64,000 bases of DNA from Nostoc sp. MG11 (lineage in GTDB: Bacteria; Cyanobacteriota; Cyanobacteriia; Cyanobacteriales; Nostocaceae), in NCBI RefSeq assembly GCF_014904695.1, contig NZ_JACXXN010000009.1:62001-126000 (forward strand). Direction: 5' to 3'. Position 1 is the stretch's first letter; the number at the start of each line of letters is the position of its first letter. Below the pieces are notes generated by a model that was given only the letters and a program-made list of their open reading frames with translations, was not told the origin of the DNA and did no database searches. The translations under genes and the position numbers were made by a program. Positions 19,056 through 25,122 of this stretch are shown here, in pieces.

Positions 19056-19283
19056 ATGAGTCCAGAACAAGAGTTATTAACCAAGTGGCGTTCTCTTCCA
19101 CAAGACAAACAAGAATAAGTTTTAGATTTTGCAGAATTTTTGTACCAAAAGTTTCAAAAAAATGGAGAAACACTATCTCCCTCACAAGCCGATCCGATTT
19201 GGGATTTAGGTTCTGAGCCAATTAGCCTTGGCATTACCGATGCAGCAGAAAATCATGACTTCTATATTTATGGCTCAGATTGA
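19056..19283 (+). pseudogene. DUF2281-like antitoxin gene with an internal stop
   Basis: MSPEQELLTKWRSLPQDKQE, then TAA, then the same frame continues VLDFAEFLYQKFQKNG ... 'DPIWDLGSEPISLGITDAAE' to a natural TGA. The interrupted codon would be CAA in the family (KQEQVLDF), so a single C-to-T change explains the break. The product pattern is that of DUF2281-type antitoxins paired with PIN toxins. The stop overlaps the PIN gene start at 19282 (TGATGG). Confidence 0.7.
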
Positions 19284-19858
19284 TGGCAATTCTTTTTTTA
19301 GAGGATGTTTGAAAAGTTTTTGGCTGTGATTTTAGGCACTTGTTGATCCCCCCTAACCCCCCTTCTTAAGGGGGGAACCGGAATCAAAGTCCCCCTTTTC
19401 AAGGGGGATTTAGGAGGATCTAAAACTTTTGATACCGATAAGAGGACTTTTCAAACAACCTCTTAGATACGAGTTTTGTAATTGCTCTTGAGTTAACGGA
19501 TGAGCGATATCATCATGTAGCAAAGCAGTATTGGCAAGGGTTAAGAAATTCTCCCCCAAAACTTATCACTTCGTCTTATGTATTTAATGAAATAGTAACT
19601 TTCCTCAATAGCCGTAATCATCATGATAAAGCAGTTGAGATAGGAAATCGCCTACTCAACAGCACGACTATTCAGATGGTTCAGGTAGACGAAGCGTTGT
19701 TTTTTGAAGGATGGCAATACTTTCAGCAACATGATGATAAGTCTTATTCTTTGACTGACTGTATTTCATTTATAGTAATGAGTCGTCTAAATATTCAAAT
19801 GGCATTAACGTTTGATAAACATTTTGTGCAAGCAGGATATCAAAGAGTACCAATCTAG
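19282..19858 (+). pseudogene. PIN-domain (VapC-like) toxin gene disrupted by a MITE
   Basis: ATG GCA ATT CTT TTT TTA encodes MAILFL and is then interrupted by a 162-bp element at 19301-19462; after a repeated TTA the frame resumes with DTSFVIALELTDERYH. Excising the element and one TTA rebuilds a full PIN protein of about 136 residues with the acidic residues in place: D in 'LDTSF', E in 'FNEIV', D in 'LTDC' and D in 'TFDKHF'. As it stands, translation stops at TGA a few codons into the element. In life the family cleaves RNA; this copy should be silent unless an internal start is used. Confidence 0.8.
19301..19462. mobile_element. 162-bp MITE inserted in the PIN toxin gene
   Basis: The ends are inverted repeats (GAGGATGTTTGAAAAG against CTTTTCAAACAACCTC, one mismatch). 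The element is flanked by TTA on both sides, fitting a 3-bp target duplication. The inside carries GC-rich complementary arms (GATCCCCCCTAACCCCCC and AAGTCCCCCTTTTCAAGG) and no gene. A second, damaged copy in opposite orientation is at 20115-20313. Confidence 0.8.
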
Positions 19859-19859
19859 A

Positions 19860-19943
19860 AAAATCGCTGTAATTGAAGAAGTTGTTAAAATTTGGCGGGT
19901 TATTAATGGCTATCGGGATTTGGAAGGTTTGTTTTCAGAATAG
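19860..19943 (+). pseudogene. 3' remnant of a ParE/RelE-type toxin gene
   Basis: The frame ending at TAG 19941-19943 reads 'VVKIWRVINGYRDLEGLFSE', matching the tail 'VEILRVVSGYRDLESLFTD' of the intact ParE at 23425-23724. The first two thirds of the gene are gone. Confidence 0.6.
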
Positions 19944-19961
19944 GATGAGATTTAACAACCT

Positions 19962-20132
19962 ATGAAAACGTTTACCGCTTACGTAGAATATGATTCAGTC
20001 AAAAAATTATATGTCGGTATTGTTCCAGGGATTCTAGGGGCGCATACTCAAGCTGAAAGTTTAGATGAATTACAAGAAAATTTGAAAGAAGTGATTGAGC
20101 TTTGTTTGGCTGAGTATTTTAGATCCCCCTAA
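19962..20132 (+). pseudogene. HicB-like antitoxin truncated by a MITE
   Basis: MKTFTAYVEYDSVKKLYVGI, then 'VPGILGAHTQAESLDELQEN' and 'LKEVIELCLAEYF' are a clear HicB-family antitoxin start. The last codons (RSP then TAA) are made of MITE sequence beginning TTTTAGATCCCCC, so the C-terminal part was lost at the element junction. The remaining 56 residues keep most of the fold. No hicA is next to it. Confidence 0.7.
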
Positions 20133-20313
20133 ATCCCCCTTAAAAAGGGGGACTTTGATTCCGTTTCCCCCCTTTTTAAGGGGAGCCAGCGCGGTCTTCT
20201 CCCAAGGGGAGACGCCAAAGGCGATGGGGTCTCCCCAAGTGGAGCGACTGGCGTGGGCTAGGGGGGATCAATAAGTGCTTAATATCACAGCCGACCACTT
20301 TTCAAACAACTTT
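20115..20313. mobile_element. Second, truncated MITE copy with a nested repeat
   Basis: The right end, complement AAAGTTGTTTGAAAAG followed by ...GGCTGTGATATTAAGCACTT, matches the left end of the 19301-19462 element. The left terminal repeat and about 35 bp next to it are missing. Between the GC-rich arms lies an extra block of about 70 bp (about 20180-20255; GCCAGCGCGG ... GACTGGCGTGGGC) absent from the first copy: a palindromic small repeat nested in the MITE. Confidence 0.7.
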
Positions 20314-20366
20314 TTAGAATAGAAGCGTCATCTGAGGAATTTTGGTAAAGGCTAGGGAGTAGTTAA

Positions 20367-20703
20367 ATGACCATTGAACAAGCCATTGTAGAAAAGCTGC
20401 GGGTCTTATCGCCTGAGAAGCAACAAGAGGTATTAGCCTTCGTTGAGTTTTTGCAAACTGACGAATGGGAAAAAGTGTACAAAGGACGCTTTAAGGAACT
20501 CCAGCACGAAATTCAAATTGGAATTGACGCGGCTGAACGGGGTGAGTTGGTTGATGCTGAAGAGGTATTTCAACGGTTACGCGAAAAACTATCAACTGCA
20601 CAAGCTGATCCATCCAATTTGGAATTTAGGATCTGAGCCAATTAACCTTGGCATTGCTGATGCTGTAGAAAATCATGATCTATATCTTTATGGCTCTGAG
20701 TAA
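20367..20703 (+). pseudogene. Chimeric antitoxin gene frameshifted by a 4-bp duplication
   Basis: The frame opens MTIEQAIVEKLRVLSPEKQQ, a DUF2281-type antitoxin start, then 'EIQIGIDAAERGELVDAEE' which resembles the ParD C-terminal segment, then returns to 'STAQADP'. At ATCCATCC (about 20606-20613) a tandem ATCC duplication throws the frame, so the protein ends after 89 residues in 'SNLEFRI'. Removing one ATCC gives 'DPIWNLGSEPINLGIADAVE' to TAA at 20703, as in the 19056 gene. The start of a PIN partner (ATGACAATTCTTTTG) overlaps the stop but dissolves into repeat DNA within 40 bp. The 89-residue product could still be made. Confidence 0.6.
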
Positions 20704-20749
20704 TGACAATTCTTTTGGCGTTGCTGATTGAGATTATGAATCTTGTTTC

Positions 20750-20787
20750 GCGCATAGACGCGGAGCGGCTTCCCGCAGGGTAGGCGC
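20750..20787. repeat. Small dispersed palindromic repeat
   Basis: GCGCATAGACGCGGAGCGGC and TTCCCGCAGGGTAGGCGC form a GC-rich palindromic unit typical of Nostoc small dispersed repeats; it cuts off the PIN remnant. Confidence 0.55.
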
Positions 20788-20830
20788 AAAGTCGCAAAGA
20801 ATAAGAGTTATTATAAGTTGCTCTTTAACC

Positions 20831-20910
20831 TCTTTTCTCTGCGTTCTCTGCGCCTCTGTGGTTAAATAAATGATTTATAAACCGCAGAGACACAGAGGGC
20901 ACAGAGGAAG
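20831..20910. repeat. CGCAGAG-family inverted repeat upstream of hsdS
   Basis: CTCTGCGCCTCTGTGGTT on the left pairs with AACCGCAGAGACACAGAG on the right around a 16-bp AT loop. Same family as 17427-17529, so copies bracket the hsdM plus toxin-antitoxin segment. Confidence 0.75.
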
Positions 20911-20961
20911 AAAGTTAAATTTAAAAGAGTTTGTACAAGAGTTAGGGAATTTGTAGGTTAC

Positions 20962-22503
20962 ATGAGCGGCGAATTGATAGAATTGCCTGAAGGTTGGGCG
21001 TGGATAAAATTAGGAGATGTAGAAGAGAAAATAGGAAGTGGCGCTACACCGCGTGGCGGTTCTGAATCATACAAGTTATCAGGAATTCCTTTAATTCGTT
21101 CAATGAACGTTCATTTTGATGGTTTAAAATTAGATGGTTTAGCTTATCTAGATGATAAGCAAGCTAATGAGCTAAAAAATGTTGAAGTAAAAGCAAATGA
21201 TGTTTTACTGAACATTACTGGTGCATCTATTGGGCGTGTAACACAAGCTCCCCCTGAGATGAATGGCGCAAGAGTGAATCAGCACGTTTGCATAATAAGA
21301 ACAAATTCAATTCTTGATGCTGGCTTTTTGTCTAGATACATAGCATCCCCCAGTTTTCAAAAATGGATCATTGCAGAGGAATACGGAGCTACTCGCCAAG
21401 CTCTCACAAAACAAATGATTCTTAATTTTAATATTCCTCTTCCACCTCTCAATGAGCAAAAGCGGATTGTTGCCAAGATTGAGGAATTAAACGATCGCAC
21501 TCAACGAGCAAAGGAGGCACTAGAGGCAATTCCGCAATTGTGCGATCGCTTTCGTCAATCCGTCCTCGCAGCAGCCTTCCGAGGCGATTTAACAGCCGAT
21601 TGGCGCGAACAAAACCCAAATGTTGAACCTGCTTCAGTTTTGCTAGAGAGAATTAGGGAGAAACGATTAGTCGAAGCTAAGACAGAGAAACAGAAAGAGA
21701 ACATAGAAGCAATTTACGCTTATGAAGAAGAGTTTGGCTCTGAGCCGCTTGCTGATGATTGGCAATACATTACATTGGAAAAGCTTTGTCATACTTTTCA
21801 ATATGGAACTTCAGCCAAGTCTTCAACAGAAGGTAAAGTTCCTGTGCTGAGGATGGGAAATCTTCAAAATGGAGAGATAAATTGGAATGATATTGCCTAC
21901 ACCTCAGATGATGATGAAATTGTTAAATACACTTTGAAACCTGGTGATGTTTTGTTCAACCGAACAAACAGCCCAGAGTTAGTTGGCAAGACAAGCATAT
22001 ACCGAGGTGAGCGTCCCGCTATTTTTGCTGGTTATTTAATCAGAATCGATAATTACCTTGAGCTTAACTCAGAGTATCTGAATTATTGTTTAAATACAAC
22101 CTATGCAAAGGATTACTACTGGAAAGTTAAGACTGATGGAGTAAGTCAGTCTAATATCAATGCTCAAAAACTTGCAAAGTTTGAAATTCCTTTTTGTTCA
22201 TTGCAAGAGCAGCAAGAAATTGTGCAACGAATACACACTTTATTTAAAGCTATTGCTCAAATTCAGCAGCAACATCAACAAGCAGAAGAACAACTTAATC
22301 GCCTCAACCAATCCATCCTCGCCAAAGCGTTCCGAGGTGAACTCGTCCCCCAAGACCCCGATGATGAACCTGCATCTGTGTTGCTAGAGCGAATTCGAGC
22401 AGAACGAGAGAAGTTAAACAATAGCAACAAAAAAAGCCAAGCAGCAGGGAAGCGGAGGAGCAAAACAGTAGAAGGACAAGGAGTTTTACCAGGATTTGAG
22501 TAG
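20962..22503 (+). CDS. hsdS: Type I restriction enzyme, S (specificity) subunit
   Basis: 513 residues with two target-recognition domains. TRD1 begins 'ELPEGWAWIKLGDV', and its following helix has 'LPPLNEQKRIVAKIEEL'. TRD2 begins near 'DDWQYITLEKLCHTF' and is followed by 'SLQEQQEIVQRIHTLF'. Each is closed by a similar 'SVLAAAFRGDL' / 'SILAKAFRGEL' segment, the internal repeat of HsdS. It sets the DNA sequence recognised by the complex. Length and both halves are intact, so the system may still be functional if transcribed across the 1.9-kb gap from hsdM or from its own promoter. Confidence 0.93.
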   Translation: MSGELIELPEGWAWIKLGDVEEKIGSGATPRGGSESYKLSGIPLIRSMNVHFDGLKLDGLAYLDDKQANELKNVEVKANDVLLNITGASIGRVTQAPPEMNGARVNQHVCIIRTNSILDAGFLSRYIASPSFQKWIIAEEYGATRQALTKQMILNFNIPLPPLNEQKRIVAKIEELNDRTQRAKEALEAIPQLCDRFRQSVLAAAFRGDLTADWREQNPNVEPASVLLERIREKRLVEAKTEKQKENIEAIYAYEEEFGSEPLADDWQYITLEKLCHTFQYGTSAKSSTEGKVPVLRMGNLQNGEINWNDIAYTSDDDEIVKYTLKPGDVLFNRTNSPELVGKTSIYRGERPAIFAGYLIRIDNYLELNSEYLNYCLNTTYAKDYYWKVKTDGVSQSNINAQKLAKFEIPFCSLQEQQEIVQRIHTLFKAIAQIQQQHQQAEEQLNRLNQSILAKAFRGELVPQDPDDEPASVLLERIRAEREKLNNSNKKSQAAGKRRSKTVEGQGVLPGFE

Positions 22504-22519
22504 CTGGAAAGTAATGCGA

Positions 22520-22805
22520 TGCGAAAAGGCATTTTTCTGGAGTGCTCATACCGCAATACAGTTCAGTTAAGCATTTCTTCCTTCTCTTCCTTTGCGTTCT
22601 TTGCGTCCTTCGCGGTTCGTTAAAAAAATTGACTTTGACAAAGAGTTAAGCCTTAACTAAACCGTATTGGCTCATACCAGAATTGTGCGATCGCATTTGG
22701 GATTTTATCATTGCTGCGATCGCTCAGATAGCCAAAAGGCATTTTTATAGAGTGCTCATACTGGAATTGTGCGATCGCATTTGAAATTTTATTTGTGCTG
22801 CGATT
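22520..22805. repeat. Short direct repeats after hsdS
   Basis: Two copies of a unit of about 48 bp, GAATTGTGCGATCGCATTTG...TTTTAT...GCTGCGAT (about 22681-22721 and 22763-22805), plus two copies of AAAAGGCATTTTT...GAGTGCTCATAC (about 22525 and 22736). They contain HIP1 octamers. No gene fits 22504-22911. Confidence 0.6.
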
Positions 22806-22911
22806 TACAGCATATCTGAATCTAGAAGCGGGGAACTAGAGAAAAGAATTGCCGAGAATGTGGCAATGTTGTTAAAACAAAGGTAGATAAAAGTTAAGTA
22901 ACACGATAAAT

Positions 22912-23151
22912 ATGAATGCTTATAAAACATACATCACCATTGAAGACCCAAGGCAGGTAGTATTATCTGACTTACCCTTTCAAGCAGGACAAAGAGTAGA
23001 AGTGATTATTTTGGCAAGAGATAGTCAAAGGGCTGCTTTAGGAGAAAAATTAAAACAATTATTCCAAGAAACACAAGCGATACACGCAGATAATCCATTG
23101 ACTGATGAAGAGATAGCAGCAGAAATTGAAGCTTACAGACGTGGAGAATGA
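22912..23151 (+). CDS. Probable type II antitoxin-like protein
   Basis: 79 residues. It starts MNAYKTYITIEDPRQVVLSD with 'LPFQAGQRVEVIILARD' after it, the short beta-rich start seen in AbrB-like small antitoxins that bind operator DNA, then a helical acidic tail 'DEEIAAEIEAYRRGE'. No toxin directly follows in the same pair; the next genes are parD and parE, whose start lies 10 bases after this stop. It may be a solitary antitoxin or a third gene of a tripartite module. Function is inferred from size, layout and neighbours. Confidence 0.5.
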   Translation: MNAYKTYITIEDPRQVVLSDLPFQAGQRVEVIILARDSQRAALGEKLKQLFQETQAIHADNPLTDEEIAAEIEAYRRGE

Positions 23152-23161
23152 AGTACAAATT

Positions 23162-23428
23162 ATGAATATTACACTCAAACCAGAAATAGAGCAATTTATC
23201 CAAGCGCAAATTGCTACAGGTAGATATGCAAATGCGGAAGACGTGATTATTAAAGCCTTGAAATTGCTAGCAGAATCGGACGAGGGTTATCAGGAATGGG
23301 AAGAAGATACTCGGCAAAAAGTTGATATCGCAATTGCAGAACTTGAGCGTGGCGAAGGTTTAGATGGTGAGACGGTAGTGATGCAAATACTCGACAGATT
23401 TCAAAAAGCGCGTGAGTTGCAGGAATGA
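23162..23428 (+). CDS. parD: ParD-family antitoxin
   Basis: 88 residues from ATG 23162. The N-terminus 'MNITLKPEIEQFIQAQIATG' plus 'RYANAEDVIIKALKLL' is the ribbon-helix-helix DNA-binding part of ParD/CC2985-type antitoxins. The C-terminal 'VDIAIAELERGEGLDGE' is the segment that wraps the toxin. The stop overlaps the parE start by four bases (ATGA), so the pair is coupled and probably autoregulated by the antitoxin. Confidence 0.85.
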   Translation: MNITLKPEIEQFIQAQIATGRYANAEDVIIKALKLLAESDEGYQEWEEDTRQKVDIAIAELERGEGLDGETVVMQILDRFQKARELQE

Positions 23429-23724
23429 GCAATTACATCATCTCGCCATCTGCAAGTCGAGATTTAAATCAAATTGCTGATTATTTTCTCACAAAAAACC
23501 TGGAAGCAGGAGAAAAGTTATTTCAAGAATTTAATAAAAAATGCCAAAATTTAGCAAATTTTCCCAGCATGGGACGCAGTTATGCTCATATTAAACCGTC
23601 ATTGCGTGGTTTACTTCTAGATAGATATGTAATTCTTTATCAAGTACTTGATGATGGAGTGGAAATTTTGCGCGTGGTGAGTGGTTATCGAGATTTAGAG
23701 TCTTTATTTACAGATAATGACTGA
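23425..23724 (+). CDS. parE: ParE/RelE-superfamily toxin
   Basis: 99 residues. It begins 'MSNYIISPSASRDLNQIADY', the usual helix start, and has 'FPSMGRSYAHIKPSLRGLLL' and 'RYVILYQVLDDGVEILRVV', matching ParE. The C-terminal 'SGYRDLESLF' is intact. ParE proteins poison gyrase, though some relatives cleave mRNA; which applies here is not decidable. A strong two-way hairpin overlaps the stop codon and separates this gene from moaE. Confidence 0.85.
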   Translation: MSNYIISPSASRDLNQIADYFLTKNLEAGEKLFQEFNKKCQNLANFPSMGRSYAHIKPSLRGLLLDRYVILYQVLDDGVEILRVVSGYRDLESLFTDND

Positions 23725-23757
23725 CCAAATAATTCGTAATTCGTAATTATTTGGTCA
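23722..23757. terminator. Bidirectional hairpin between parE and moaE
   Basis: TGACCAAATAATT pairs perfectly with AATTATTTGGTCA (13 bp) around a ten-base loop. Its first bases include the parE TGA. It lies between convergent genes. Confidence 0.6.
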
Positions 23758-23772
23758 ATAAGCTCAAAAATT

Positions 23773-24255
23773 TTAACAATTTTCTCCTGACTGTTCACAA
23801 GCACCAATGCTTACCCAGGTACTAGAACCATCTTCCCAATGTTCTTTTTTCCATATAGGTGCATTGTGTTTGAGGTTATCAATCGCATAGCGACAAGCTT
23901 CAAACGCCTCACTGCGATGAGGACAACCTACAGCCACTAAAACGCTGATTTCTCCGACTTGCAAACGTCCAACGCGATGATAAATCACTACTCGATTTAC
24001 ATCAGACCAAGAGGAGCGAATATCAGCAGCAATTTGATAAAATACCCGCAATGCCATCGGTTCATAAGCTTGATACTCCAAGGCAACTACAGGTTTACCA
24101 TCGGTTTGATTGCGAACCATCCCACTCATCACAACCACCGCACCGTCGGCGGGGTCGTCGGCTTTGGCGTAGATTTCGGCAATAGACAATGGTGCAAAGC
24201 TAATAGCAAAGCTATCTTCGGTTCTTGGTTTAATCGGACTAAGGAGGGTTGTCAT
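23773..24255 (-). CDS. moaE: Molybdopterin synthase catalytic subunit
   Basis: 160 residues. MoaE transfers sulfur from the MoaD C-terminus to precursor Z to make molybdopterin in the cytoplasm. Visible signatures: 'GAVVVMSGMVRNQTDGKPV', 'LEYQAYEPMA', 'VGRLQVGEISVLVAVGCPHR' and 'AIDNLKHNAPIWKKEHWEDG', the last holding the catalytic lysines. The C-terminus has two extra cysteines ('GACEQSGENC'). A MoaD/ThiS-like gene occurs far away at 55089; no other moa gene is near. Confidence 0.93.
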   Translation of the reverse strand: MTTLLSPIKPRTEDSFAISFAPLSIAEIYAKADDPADGAVVVMSGMVRNQTDGKPVVALEYQAYEPMALRVFYQIAADIRSSWSDVNRVVIYHRVGRLQVGEISVLVAVGCPHRSEAFEACRYAIDNLKHNAPIWKKEHWEDGSSTWVSIGACEQSGENC

Positions 24256-24413
24256 AACTGGATTGAGATTAACTAGGATCAGTTTTGGTTAGCACTAAAT
24301 ATATTGTCCTTGAATTAAGTGCTGTTAGCTCTGTTTACATGCTCTGGTATATGTTGTTTAACAAATACCAAATGCGGTTCCTAATACTTTCCCTTATAAG
24401 CATCCTGACTCTC

Positions 24414-24489
24414 CTTTGTGGTTTGAGAAAACGGTAAAGGGTAAGGAGTAAATTTCAGCCTTTTCCTTTTCTCCCTGAATCGAAAAGTA
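24414..24489. repeat. Dispersed intergenic repeat (copy 1)
   Basis: The unit TTTGTGGTTTGAG...GGGTAAGGAGTAAA...CAGCCTTTTCC...AAAAGTATTG recurs at 44522-44601 with about 80 percent visible identity. The GGGTAAGGAG and CTTTTCC portions could pair weakly. Confidence 0.6.
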
Positions 24490-24685
24490 TTGATGCGGTT
24501 TCTCTTTGACTTTTTAGCTTGCACAAATAAGCGAGTGTTTGTGAAAATTTGTAAATAAACAAGAAATACTAAATAGATACAAAATCATTTCACTTTGAAA
24601 TCAAGGCTTAGGAGCCTTTTCCTCGCGTGCCAGCAATTTATTCTGTGAGCTAGAGCTTCTAATGATGACGTAAATTTGGTAAATT

Positions 24686-24708
24686 GTACGTAAAGTTACT
24701 TAAGTAAC
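24686..24708 (+). promoter_or_regulatory. NtcA-like box overlapping a perfect palindrome
   Basis: GTACGTAAAGTTAC fits the GTA-N8-TAC binding pattern of the nitrogen regulator NtcA, and overlapping it GTTACTTAAGTAAC is a perfect 14-bp palindrome. It is about 415 bp upstream of the kinase at 25123, farther than usual, and AT-rich DNA gives chance hits. Confidence 0.25.
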
Positions 24709-25122
24709 TCAAATTTGTGGTCATCCATCTTAAGACGTATTACTGTACTATACAAATTATCAAGTTATTTGCTTGCTACTTTCTTAGATAATCTGATAGT
24801 GAATTCATTAAGTTATCAAGTGCAATTAACAGCTGAGTTAACCAAGCAGCAAATTTCTAATTTGAGCCACCACTTAGCAAATAGACCTCCTGCAAAACTA
24901 AATGAGTGCAAGAGTTGGTAAAAGGGGAAAGGATTTTTCAATCCCTTTAACCCTTCCCCCTTACCCGTTCCCCAGAAGTCTAATTTATATGGCACTTGAA
25001 ACCAAACTTCTAACAGGCAGCATTTTAGTGCCGCCAAGCTTACACTTCCCTGCTTCATGAACTTAGATGACTGCTAGTAATACAACGGCTAGTTGTAATT
25101 CAGTAATAGTAGGAAAAATTAA

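Larger units (their letters stand above)
24256..25122. other. Long spacer before the sensor-kinase cluster
   Basis: No gene seen. It holds a repeat at 24414-24489, a palindromic region at 24686-24708 and an A/G-rich then C/T-rich block near 24915-24975 that can fold on itself. Confidence 0.45.

Noticed and set aside
24715-25058. Short frames on both strands before the kinase cluster
   Set aside because: Low-complexity, AT-rich, no conserved pattern.
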